NCBI GenBank assembly: GCA_945827465.1
Contig: CALZOH010000162.1
Span: forward strand, 1-7,543
Source: an uncultured Prevotellaceae bacterium
GTDB lineage: Bacteria; Bacteroidota; Bacteroidia; Bacteroidales; Bacteroidaceae
DNA length: 7,543 nucleotides
Reading direction: 5' to 3'
In this document: positions 1 to 6,121 of the stretch, piece by piece
Layout of the letters: each line of letters starts with the position of its first letter
How positions within the stretch are numbered: the first letter of the stretch is position 1
Program-made: the position numbers and the translations under genes
Notes under the pieces: model-generated
The model's input: the letters and a program-made list of their open reading frames with translations, nothing else
What the model was told of the DNA's origin: nothing
Databases searched by the model: none

Positions 1-25
1 TTGTTTCTGCGCCATTAAGAAAATC

Positions 26-144
26 GTAGGGGCGTATCGCATACGCCCTTCATGTGAGCGGAAATGAAATGTTGGCAGCGAACAAACGCCATTGTTTAAC
101 GGGCATATTCGCCGCCGTGGAGGGCGTATGCGATACGCCCCTAC
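26..144. repeat. REPIN-like element, copy 1 (inverted pair of GTAG-hairpin REP units)
   Basis: This 119-bp element is bounded by 24-bp perfect terminal inverted repeats at 26-49 and 121-144. Each terminus is itself a hairpin: GTAG (26-29), then GGGCGTAT (30-37), loop CGC, ATACGCCC (41-48). The right end mirrors this and closes with CTAC (141-144). A GTAG tetranucleotide next to a small hairpin, present twice in opposite orientation about 100 bp apart, is the known layout of a REPIN, recognised by REP-associated Y1 transposases (RAYT). The interior (50-120) has no ORF. No target-site duplication is visible, as expected for Y1 single-strand transposition. No RAYT gene lies in the window, so mobilisation would be in trans. 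Alternative readings are a MITE or a transcription terminator pair. The inverted-repeat structure is certain; the REPIN assignment is inference. Confidence 0.8.
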
Positions 145-215
145 ATATTTACCATTTGTTCGTTGGTGATTCGTTCATTGTCAGTATCGTTATATTTTGA
201 TTTTCGCCGACAACT

Positions 216-334
216 GTAGGGGCGTATCGCATACGCCCTGATGTGAGCGAAAATGAAATGATGGCAGTGAACAAAACACCATCGTTTAATGGGCATCCTC
301 GCTACCGTGGAGGGCGTATGTGATACGCCCCTAC
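216..334. repeat. REPIN-like element, copy 2
   Basis: A second 119-bp copy lies in the same orientation, starting 190 bp after copy 1. GTAG is at 216-219, the left hairpin stem is 220-227/231-238, the right hairpin stem is 312-319/323-330, and CTAC is at 331-334. All stem bases are identical to copy 1. The only terminal difference is in the right loop (GTG instead of GCG). The interior (240-310) aligns throughout with copy 1 but, by hand alignment, has about 11 substitutions and two single-base indels. The copies therefore descend from a common element but are not a recent duplication. The flanks of the two copies do not match each other, which argues for separate insertions rather than a tandem duplication of the locus. 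Confidence 0.8.
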
Positions 335-422
335 GATTTTTGGCTGATAAAGAGAAAAGGAGTATAGGGATGTATTTACAAGAATGTTATTGGGGCGTAA
401 TGAGTATGTAATAAGTGCGGCC

Positions 423-430
423 TACTTTTG
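423..430 (+). promoter_or_regulatory. Candidate Bacteroidota -7 element upstream of the acidic ORF
   Basis: TACTTTTG fits the Bacteroidota sigma-ABfr -7 consensus TAnnTTTG exactly. It would place a transcript start a few bases downstream and a leader of under 20 nt before the ATG at 454. I find no TTTG/TTG at the expected 19-bp distance upstream, so only half of the promoter is supported. The second REPIN-like copy ends about 90 bp upstream. Confidence 0.35.
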
Positions 431-453
431 CTGCCGATAACAAAACTACTTAA

Positions 454-642
454 ATGATGGTATTCGATTTTATTGATGACGAAAGTATGGATTACGAATC
501 GACCGATGAGGGTTTCTTCAGAGCTACAGAACCAGAAAGCGGACTACAAGCAGAGGGCATCTCTGCTGAAGATGCCCTCTGTAACCTGGCTGAAGAGAGT
601 GATGACTCGTTCTGTTCAGTCGACGGATTTGATTGTTTCTAA
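454..642 (+). CDS. Very acidic 62-aa hypothetical protein, weakly HicB-like
   Basis: This small ORF starts at tandem ATG codons (454 or 457) without a clear Shine-Dalgarno site, and a -7 promoter match lies just upstream. The product has 19 Asp/Glu residues against one basic residue (Arg23), no signal peptide and no membrane segment. Residues 14-48 read Y-E-x3-D-E-G-F-F-R-A, then P27-E28, G30-L31, A33-E34-G35, and S37-x-E39-D-A-L-x-N-L-x-E-E. This resembles the strand-strand-helix HicB fold (DGGYxAxxPxLPGCxxxGxTxEEALxNxxEA), but the DNA-binding C-terminal domain of antitoxins is absent. No HicA-type toxin is next to it, so toxin-antitoxin function is not supported. It converges on cydB, whose stop codon lies 18 nt away. 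Codon use looks plausible for a gene, but the ORF is short and could be spurious. A perfect stem-loop lies inside it at 551-581. Confidence 0.45.
   Translation: MMVFDFIDDESMDYESTDEGFFRATEPESGLQAEGISAEDALCNLAEESDDSFCSVDGFDCF
551..581 (-). terminator. Perfect 12-bp stem-loop, possible terminator of the cyd operon
   Basis: The inverted repeat CAGAGGGCATCT (551-562) / AGATGCCCTCTG (570-581) pairs perfectly around a 7-nt loop. On the minus strand it lies 80 nt past the cydB stop codon, so it could end the DUF4492-cydA-cydB transcript. No uridine run follows on either strand, which weakens a Rho-independent reading. It also lies inside the acidic ORF at residues 33-43, so it may instead be an mRNA structure of that gene. 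The pairing is certain and the role is not. Confidence 0.3.
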
Positions 643-660
643 TCTGACAAGGCAGTCATC

Positions 661-1809
661 CTAATACTGGTGATTGCCCTGTTCCAAGTCCTTATGAGAA
701 AGGCCTCCGCGATCCAACGCATGCCAGCAATAGGCAATATAGGCCACTACGAACGGCACCAGCAACGACACGATTGACATAACACTCAACGTGAAGTAGC
801 TAGATGAGCTGTTTTCAATGGTCAGACTGCTCTGCAAATCGGTATTCGAGGGATAATAAGCCGTGTGATTCCATCCGGCCAGCAACAGCAAGACCAAAAC
901 CACCAGGATAACACCTGCACCCGTGGGCCAAATGCCCCGGATATAGGTTTTGCTGACAATGGTGCGGATGATGCCATATAAAGCTAAGACCAAACCAATG
1001 AGCAACAAAACGGCCAGTTGCCACATCTCCGTAAGATTGTGGAAGTACTTCATGGGCTCCATGCTCACGATGCCACTCTCGGGGTCGTAGGCATAACCGT
1101 CCTTGAGCAGGGTGCGCACCAAGAAAGCCACAAACAGGATGAGGAAAGGCACCGTGGCACCGATCAACTGCACACTGCTGCGGCAGCGCAGGTTCTCGTC
1201 TTCTACATTATTAATAATATAAAGGTGACCCAGCACTCGCGCCAAGAAGAAAACGGCAAAACCCAGCACCAAATTCCATGGATCAAGCAAAGCATCGAGA
1301 CCGTGACCGGCATTGGCCCAACGACTGATGACGGGCTGAAGGCTGTCGGTCAGATTGGACTTGTCGATGAGGAACTCAGAACCATTAAAGAAGGTGGCCA
1401 CAGCACAGCCTATGAGCAGCGGACCAAACAAGCCGTTGATCACCAGGAACCATCGGAAGGTAGTAGTGCCCAAAAGATTGCCGAGTTTGTTCTGAAACTC
1501 GTAACCTACAGCTTGTATAACGAACGAAAGCAAAATTAAGACCCAAAGCCAATATGCACCGCCGAAACTGGTACTATAAAACAGAGGGAAAGAGGCAAAA
1601 AAGGCTCCGCCGAACGTTACGAGCGTCGTAAAAGTGAGTTCCCACTTGCGCCCGGTACTGTTGATAATCAGTTTCCGCTCTTGCTCCGTGCGTCCGAGTG
1701 AAAAAATCATGGAATTGGCACCCTGAACAAAAAGCAGGAACACCAAGATGGCACCCAAAAGGGCGATCAGGAACCACCAATATTGTTGCAGAAAAGCATA
1801 AGTAATCAT
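661..1809 (-). CDS. cydB: Cytochrome bd quinol oxidase subunit II
   Basis: CydB is the second integral membrane subunit of cytochrome bd, which oxidises quinol and reduces O2 to water without pumping protons. The 382-aa product is hydrophobic throughout, with the many membrane segments expected of CydB. It aligns well with the family: F-L-Q-Q-Y-W-W near residues 6-12, G39-R40-T-E-x-E-R, I49-N-S, G67-G-A-F-F-A-S-F-P-L, and V101-G-Y-E-F-Q. I chose the ATG at 1809 because AGGA lies 7 nt upstream; a TTG six bases earlier is also in frame but would sit directly against that AGGA. The gene follows cydA by 25 nt in one operon. Compared with E. coli CydB, as I recall it, the acidic D-G-F-D-M-G segment reads Q-G-A-N-S-M (29-34), and the proton-path aspartates near 58 and 105 appear as Glu57 and Glu104. 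Family assignment is secure. Confidence 0.96.
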   Translation of the reverse strand: MITYAFLQQYWWFLIALLGAILVFLLFVQGANSMIFSLGRTEQERKLIINSTGRKWELTFTTLVTFGGAFFASFPLFYSTSFGGAYWLWVLILLSFVIQAVGYEFQNKLGNLLGTTTFRWFLVINGLFGPLLIGCAVATFFNGSEFLIDKSNLTDSLQPVISRWANAGHGLDALLDPWNLVLGFAVFFLARVLGHLYIINNVEDENLRCRSSVQLIGATVPFLILFVAFLVRTLLKDGYAYDPESGIVSMEPMKYFHNLTEMWQLAVLLLIGLVLALYGIIRTIVSKTYIRGIWPTGAGVILVVLVLLLLAGWNHTAYYPSNTDLQSSLTIENSSSSYFTLSVMSIVSLLVPFVVAYIAYCWHALDRGGLSHKDLEQGNHQY

Positions 1810-1834
1810 AGTCAAATCCTATTTAAATAAAACA

Positions 1835-3331
1835 TTATTGCATATCGGGACCTTTGCGGATGGCTTGAAGCATAATTCTGATTTCCACCACCAACAAAAC
1901 GGTAAAGAGCAACAGGAATAAGAAGAACGTAATCTGTACCGAGGCGGTCTGAATGCCCGACACGGCGGCACTCACGGGCAGCAAGTCTTGAATGGCCCAA
2001 GGCTGACGCCCTACTTCGGCACAAATCCAACCGGCCTGACTGCAAATGTAGACCAACGGAATGCAGGCCACAGCGCCCTTGAGCAACAAAGGGAACTTCA
2101 TCAGCCGATCTTTGATGATCAGGAAAAGAAGTGCCACAAAAAGAAGCACGAACAAACCGCCCAATCCCACCATGATGCGGAAGGACCAGAAGAGCAGGGG
2201 CACAGGCGGAACGAGTTCTTCGCGACTCTGAATGTGTCCGTAGCCAAAATAAGGCATTTTTTCCATCAAATCTTTCTTGGCCACGGCAGCGGCAGCCATA
2301 TCGCCGGCCTTATCAGCCTCGCGGAAGGCCGTGAACGAGGCCATTGCCTCACGTCCATAAGCCATCTTCTGCTCGGCCGAGAGAGCTTTGGTGCCGTCTT
2401 CGAGCTCGTAACCGCCATTGAGAATGTCATTGATGCCGGGCACGAAGGCTGTCATCTTGTGAGTAGCCAGGAATGTGAGCATATTGGGAATCTGAATGGG
2501 GCCGGCCACCGTAAATGGGGCGTGCTCACTGCCATCGTAGAGTCCTTCAAACGAAGCTAACTTCATCGGTTGCTTTTCTGCCACCGTAACACCCGACATA
2601 TCGCCGCTGAACATGGCAAAAAAACAGGCGAACAAGCCGAATGCCGTACCGACACCGAGGCTGGCACGGGCAAACTGCTGCTGTCTGCCCCTCAATAAAT
2701 ACCAACTGCTGACACCCACCACAAAAACTGCGCCCGTCATCCAGCCACTCGACACCGTATGAAGGAACTTCACGATAGCCATGGGCGATAGGGCAATGCT
2801 GACGAACGATACCATTTCGTGACGCACCGTCTCGGGATTAAATTCCATACCCACCGGATACTGCATCCAGGAGTTGGCTACCAAAATCCACCACGCAGAG
2901 AAGGTGGCACCCAAGGCCGTGAGCCAGGTAGAAGCCAGATGGAAGCCCGGACTAACCTTTTTCCATCCGAAAAACATGACTGCGATGAACGTAGCTTCCA
3001 TAAAGAAGGCAACTATTCCTTCAATGGCCAGCGGTGCTCCGAAGATGTCACCGACTATCCAGGAATAATTGCTCCAATTGGTACCGAACTCAAACTCCAA
3101 AATAAGGCCCGTTGCCACACCAACAGCAAAATTGATGGCAAAAAGCTTCATCCAAAACTGAGTAAGGCGACGCCAAAAATCATCGCGCTTTACATAATAC
3201 ACGGTTTCCATGATGCCGATAATGGCACCTAATCCCAACGTGAGTGGGACAAACAACCAATGATACATGGCCGTAAGGGCAAATTGGGCCCTCGACCAGT
3301 CAATCAGAGATACATCGACAGATGATAACAT
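1835..3331 (-). CDS. cydA: Cytochrome bd quinol oxidase subunit I
   Basis: CydA binds hemes b558, b595 and d and carries the quinol site. The 498-aa length is close to E. coli CydA (about 522). Visible landmarks, with E. coli equivalents from memory, are: His24 (His19, high-spin heme ligand), Glu104 and Glu112 (Glu99, Glu107), His191 in F-L-H-T-V-S-S-G-W and Met387 in F-W-S-F-R-I-M-V-G (heme b558 ligands His186 and Met393), and the G441-R-Q-P-W segment. Lys257 and Glu262 in Q-P-M-K-L-A-S-F-E-G match the quinol-site pair Lys252/Glu257. The stretch 263-378 is a long Q-loop, rich in Ala and charged residues, as in the long-loop class. No key residue is missing. The ATG at 3331 has an AT-rich, Shine-Dalgarno-poor leader. 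It follows the DUF4492 gene by 25 nt and precedes cydB by 25 nt. In anaerobic gut or oral Bacteroidales this oxidase supports growth at nanomolar O2 and scavenges oxygen. Confidence 0.97.
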   Translation of the reverse strand: MLSSVDVSLIDWSRAQFALTAMYHWLFVPLTLGLGAIIGIMETVYYVKRDDFWRRLTQFWMKLFAINFAVGVATGLILEFEFGTNWSNYSWIVGDIFGAPLAIEGIVAFFMEATFIAVMFFGWKKVSPGFHLASTWLTALGATFSAWWILVANSWMQYPVGMEFNPETVRHEMVSFVSIALSPMAIVKFLHTVSSGWMTGAVFVVGVSSWYLLRGRQQQFARASLGVGTAFGLFACFFAMFSGDMSGVTVAEKQPMKLASFEGLYDGSEHAPFTVAGPIQIPNMLTFLATHKMTAFVPGINDILNGGYELEDGTKALSAEQKMAYGREAMASFTAFREADKAGDMAAAAVAKKDLMEKMPYFGYGHIQSREELVPPVPLLFWSFRIMVGLGGLFVLLFVALLFLIIKDRLMKFPLLLKGAVACIPLVYICSQAGWICAEVGRQPWAIQDLLPVSAAVSGIQTASVQITFFLFLLLFTVLLVVEIRIMLQAIRKGPDMQ

Positions 3332-3356
3332 ATTGATGCGTTTTTATAGATATTAA

Positions 3357-3614
3357 TCAATGGATGGGTACAACATGAATTTGGCCTGATGACTCGTTCA
3401 GAAGCCCCGACTTGGGCTGCAACAATTCGTCGGCAACATGGTTTTGCTTCTCCTGAGGCGAAAGATGGCTCATGGCAGGTCGAAAGAAGAAGATTCGCAA
3501 CAGCACAAAAATAATCACCAACTTGACGATGATGATGATCCACAAGGTACGCCCTATGGTCATGCTGCGAAAGCCGTCGCAATAGAAGCGAAAAACCTTT
3601 GTCAACCAATACAT
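3357..3614 (-). CDS. DUF4492 family small membrane protein, first gene of the cyd operon
   Basis: This 85-aa protein has the family hallmark F-Y-C-D-G-F-R-S-M-T-I-G-R-T-L-W (10-25), then one strongly hydrophobic segment at about 24-45 rich in Ile, Val, Leu and Phe, and a polar C-terminal tail. Such proteins are, to my knowledge, typically encoded directly upstream of cydA in Bacteroidetes, and their function has not been established. A role as a small accessory or assembly subunit of cytochrome bd, analogous to CydX, is inference from position and topology. I chose the ATG at 3614: GAAG lies 6 nt upstream, and the promoter at 3634-3664 would start transcription downstream of the alternative ATG at 3644. 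Residues from about 48 on are poorly conserved in type and probably lie outside the membrane. Confidence 0.82.
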   Translation of the reverse strand: MYWLTKVFRFYCDGFRSMTIGRTLWIIIIVKLVIIFVLLRIFFFRPAMSHLSPQEKQNHVADELLQPKSGLLNESSGQIHVVPIH

Positions 3615-3633
3615 GTCATACTTCTTTGCTTTG

Positions 3634-3664
3634 CAAATTAACAATAATTCTATGGAATAACAAA
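3634..3664 (-). promoter_or_regulatory. Promoter of the DUF4492-cydA-cydB operon
   Basis: On the minus strand TTTG (3664-3661) is followed after exactly 19 bp by TTAATTTG (3641-3634). This matches the Bacteroidota consensus TTTG-N19-TAnnTTTG with one mismatch. The predicted start lies near 3627-3630, giving a leader of about 15 nt with GAAG at 3624-3621 ahead of the ATG at 3614. Confidence 0.7.
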
Positions 3665-3673
3665 ATCTTTACT

Positions 3674-3700
3674 TATAAAATTGGGTCGAACCCCACGACC
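3674..3700 (-). terminator. Small hairpin followed by a T-rich run
   Basis: Read on the minus strand, GGTCG (3700-3696), a 7-nt loop and CGACC (3688-3684) are followed by CAATTTTAT. A 5-bp GC-rich stem with a short U tract is a weak intrinsic terminator. It would separate GH92 transcripts from the cyd promoter that begins about 20 bp further on. Confidence 0.3.
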
Positions 3701-3715
3701 GACAGGACGATCGAG

Positions 3716-3761
3716 CCATCAGACACCGTTACTACCCCATGGGGATAACGATGCCTGATGG
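3716..3761 (-). terminator. Long 3' stem-loop after the GH92 gene
   Basis: Segments 3716-3731 and 3746-3761 form a continuous 16-bp stem in minus-strand RNA, using 14 Watson-Crick pairs and two G-U wobbles. A second small hairpin (CCC/GGG around CATG, near 3735-3744) lies in the loop. On the plus strand the same two positions become A-C mismatches, so the structure favours minus-strand RNA. It begins 8 nt after the GH92 stop codon, as expected for a 3' end structure. No U tract follows directly, so it may stabilise the mRNA end or act together with the hairpin at 3674-3700. Confidence 0.45.
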
Positions 3762-3769
3762 TAGATGGT

Positions 3770-6067
3770 CTATTTCGCCGACGACACACTCGCCCGTGAG
3801 AAGGAATAAGGCGAAGACTCATCGGTGCTACCACGCTTCAAATTAGGTTGATCGCTCATGTTGAACTGCAACAAGCCTCCTTTGAGCAAGTCGGCCCGAC
3901 GCAGATAGTTCAGACGATATTCCTCGCCGTTGAAACGAAGGTCGTCGACGTAACGCTCACCTTTTTCGGTACCTGAAGCCTCGATGCGCAACTGCTTGCC
4001 GCCGGGCAACTTCACCACGATACGATCGAAGTAGGGAGCACCCAAGGCATACTCACCCGAAGCAGGGCACACGGGATAGAAGCCCAAAGCCGAGAAAACA
4101 AACCAGGCAGAGGTCTGACCGTTGTCTTCATCGCCACAATAGCCGTCAGGAGTGGCTCGATAAAGGCGGTCCATCACTTCGCGCAACCAATATTGGGTCT
4201 TGTAGGGCTGGCCCGACCAATTGTAGAGATAAATCATGTGCTGGGCGGGCTGGTTGCCATGAGCGTACTGACCGAAATTCATGATTTGCATCTCTCTGAT
4301 TTCGTGGATTACACCGCGGTAATAGCTCTCGTCGAAGTCGGGAGCCTGCACAAAGACGGAATCGAGCATTTGGTTGAAACGCTCCTTACCTCCCATCAGG
4401 TCAATCAGGCCTGCCACATCGTGAAATACCGACCAACTATAGTGCCAGCTGTTACCTTCGGTGAAGGCGTCACCCCATTTGAGCGGGTTAAAATGGTCGG
4501 GGAAGGAGCCGTCCTTCTTTCTGCCGCTCATCAATCCCGACGGTGCATGATAGAGCAAGCGATAATTCATGGCATGGCGGCGGAAAGGAGCGAGTTCTTT
4601 CTCTGACTTACCGAGAGCCTGACCGAAACGGAAGATGCACCAATCGTCGTAAGCATACTCTAAAGTGCGTGCCGCACTCTCGTTGATGCCGGCATCACAG
4701 GGAACATAGCCCAACTCATTGTATAACTGATAGCCGAGACGTCCGGTGGAAGACACCTTGGGATGGACGGCATTGGCTCCGTGGACGACAGCTTTCCATA
4801 ATACTTCGGCATCATAGCCCCGTAAGCCGCTAAGATAGGCATCGGCCACCACCGAAGCAGAATTGTTGCCGACCATACAGCCACGATGACCCGGACTCAC
4901 CCACTCGGGCAGGAATCCACTCTCTAAAAACATATTGACGAAGCCGGCCTGCACGCGTGAAGCCGTCTCGGGATAGACAAAGTTCAGCAATGGGAAGAGG
5001 GCACGGAATACGTCCCACAGTCCGAAGTCGGTATAAAGATAGCCTTTTTCGACCGTACCCTTAAAGGGACTGTAATGTACGGGCTTACCGGCAGCATCCA
5101 GTTCAAAGAAGGCTCGGGGGAAAAGCAGAGAACGATATAAACAGGAATAGAAAGTGCGCGCTGCATCGGTATTGGCGCCATCAACCTCGATACGACCCAA
5201 AAGTTCGTTCCAAGCATTGGCTCCTTCCTTCTGCACCTGCTCAAACGAACGCTTTCCGACCTCACACTCCAATGAGAGTTCGGCCTGTTTCCAGCTGATG
5301 AACGACGAAGCGACCTTCACATGAACTTCACCTCCATCCTTACCGAAACCTACCACGGCTCCGGCATGGTTGCCTTGGCGTTCCTTACCGTCAAGCAAGG
5401 TACCGTCATCCGTTACTACCTGTGTCAGGGTGAACGGACGGTCGAACTCCATCACAAAAAAATTCTTAAAATTATCAGGCACACCACCGCTATTGCGGGT
5501 GGTATAGCCTATGATGCGCTGCTGCTCGGGAATGATTTTCACATACGAACCTTTATCGTATGCGTCGACCGTGAGATAGGCTTCCTGACCCCGCGGATAA
5601 TGAATGCGAAACACAGCTGCACGCTCTGTAGGAGTCACCTCGGCAGTCACATTGTAGTCGGCCAAATATACCTTATAATAATAAGGAGTAGCCTCCTCGG
5701 CAAAATGGCTGAACCAACTGGCTCTTTCGTCTTCCTTAAAGATTGGTTTGCCCGTTGTCGGCATTAAGGAGAATACGCCGTAGTCGTTGATCCAGGGACT
5801 GGGCTGGTGGGTTTGCTTGATACCGCGCAGCCGATGGTTGTTATAGGTGTAGGCCCAACCGTCGCCGTTTCGCCCGGTTTGAGGTGTCCACGCATTCATG
5901 CCCCACGGACGGGCGATGGCCGGATATAAATTTCCGGTAGAAAGTTCAAAACTCGACAGAGAGCCTACCAACGGATTCACATGATCAACCGGACCACCGG
6001 TTGTTATCCGTGCATCAACGCCCAAACAGGCCAAAACAATGCACGATAGCAAGAGTATTTTCTTCAT
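3770..6067 (-). CDS. Secreted GH92 family alpha-mannosidase
   Basis: This is a 765-aa glycoside hydrolase of family 92, Ca2+-dependent inverting exo-alpha-mannosidases that trim N-glycans or yeast mannan in Bacteroidetes. A signal peptide (residues 1-19, cut probable after V-D-A) predicts export to the periplasm or surface; VLAC at 11-14 is a poor lipobox. The N-terminal beta-sandwich starts at V30-N-P-L-V-G-S, with P54-W-G-M and the G-I-K-Q-T-H-Q-P-S-P-W-I-N-D loop (82-95). The (alpha/alpha)6 barrel shows Y345-T-D-F-G-L-W-D, E537 in T-E-G-N-S-W-H-Y (likely catalytic acid), G604-N-Q-P, and G645-D-E-D-N-G-Q with Asp646/Asp648 as likely base and Ca2+ ligand region. The tail F735-N-M-S-D-Q-P-N is also typical. 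The length fits the family. GNQP replaces the commoner GNEP, which may alter linkage preference, so I do not assign alpha-1,2 specificity. No SusC/SusD pair or sensor is visible nearby. Confidence 0.93.
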   Translation of the reverse strand: MKKILLLSCIVLACLGVDARITTGGPVDHVNPLVGSLSSFELSTGNLYPAIARPWGMNAWTPQTGRNGDGWAYTYNNHRLRGIKQTHQPSPWINDYGVFSLMPTTGKPIFKEDERASWFSHFAEEATPYYYKVYLADYNVTAEVTPTERAAVFRIHYPRGQEAYLTVDAYDKGSYVKIIPEQQRIIGYTTRNSGGVPDNFKNFFVMEFDRPFTLTQVVTDDGTLLDGKERQGNHAGAVVGFGKDGGEVHVKVASSFISWKQAELSLECEVGKRSFEQVQKEGANAWNELLGRIEVDGANTDAARTFYSCLYRSLLFPRAFFELDAAGKPVHYSPFKGTVEKGYLYTDFGLWDVFRALFPLLNFVYPETASRVQAGFVNMFLESGFLPEWVSPGHRGCMVGNNSASVVADAYLSGLRGYDAEVLWKAVVHGANAVHPKVSSTGRLGYQLYNELGYVPCDAGINESAARTLEYAYDDWCIFRFGQALGKSEKELAPFRRHAMNYRLLYHAPSGLMSGRKKDGSFPDHFNPLKWGDAFTEGNSWHYSWSVFHDVAGLIDLMGGKERFNQMLDSVFVQAPDFDESYYRGVIHEIREMQIMNFGQYAHGNQPAQHMIYLYNWSGQPYKTQYWLREVMDRLYRATPDGYCGDEDNGQTSAWFVFSALGFYPVCPASGEYALGAPYFDRIVVKLPGGKQLRIEASGTEKGERYVDDLRFNGEEYRLNYLRRADLLKGGLLQFNMSDQPNLKRGSTDESSPYSFSRASVSSAK

Positions 6068-6095
6068 TCACGATAAATTTGAAATTTTTGCTCGC

Positions 6096-6103
6096 CGAAG
6101 TTA
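6096..6103 (-). promoter_or_regulatory. Candidate -7 element for the GH92 gene
   Basis: Read on the minus strand, TAACTTCG matches TAnnTTTG with one mismatch. It lies 28 bp ahead of the GH92 ATG, giving a predicted leader of roughly 20 nt. No TTTG is seen 19 bp upstream. The element is the mirror image of the plus-strand element at 6116-6123. Confidence 0.35.
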
Positions 6104-6121
6104 CGAAAAATCCAGTAACTT
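6098..6121. promoter_or_regulatory. Inverted repeat between divergent promoters, possible operator
   Basis: AAGTTAC (6098-6104) and GTAACTT (6115-6121) form a perfect 7-bp inverted repeat around a 10-bp A-rich spacer, in the middle of the 81-bp divergent intergenic region. The half-sites are 17 bp apart start to start, a size that would suit a dimeric regulator. The same bases also supply both -7-like elements, so the symmetry may simply reflect two back-to-back promoters. Confidence 0.4.

Noticed and set aside
26..334. CRISPR array
   Set aside because: The four similar 24-mers alternate in orientation and have unequal spacing (71 bp inside and outside, with the interiors homologous to each other). 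Direct repeats with unrelated spacers are not seen.
473..664. 63-aa plus-strand ORF overlapping the acidic ORF in another frame
   Set aside because: It overlaps the stop codon of cydB, has unremarkable composition, and lacks the promoter spacing and the HicB-like pattern of the frame starting at 454.
1018..1539. Long plus-strand ORF opposite cydB (and similar ones opposite cydA and the GH92 gene)
   Set aside because: These are antisense shadows of strongly conserved minus-strand genes. Their translations show no recognisable domain and are rich in His, Gln and Thr, as expected of shadow frames.
1810..1815. TTG start for cydB at 1815
   Set aside because: It would leave only one base between AGGA and the start codon. 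The ATG at 1809 has a normal 7-nt spacing and matches the usual CydB N-terminus.
3615..3644. Upstream ATG (3644) as start of the DUF4492 protein
   Set aside because: This ATG falls at or before the promoter -7 element, so it would not be transcribed from it. The family-like N-terminus begins at 3614.
6025..6067. Lipoprotein signal on the GH92 enzyme
   Set aside because: The cysteine at residue 14 is preceded by V-L-A, a poor lipobox, and V-D-A at 17-19 gives a better signal peptidase I site. A lipid anchor is not excluded but is not supported.
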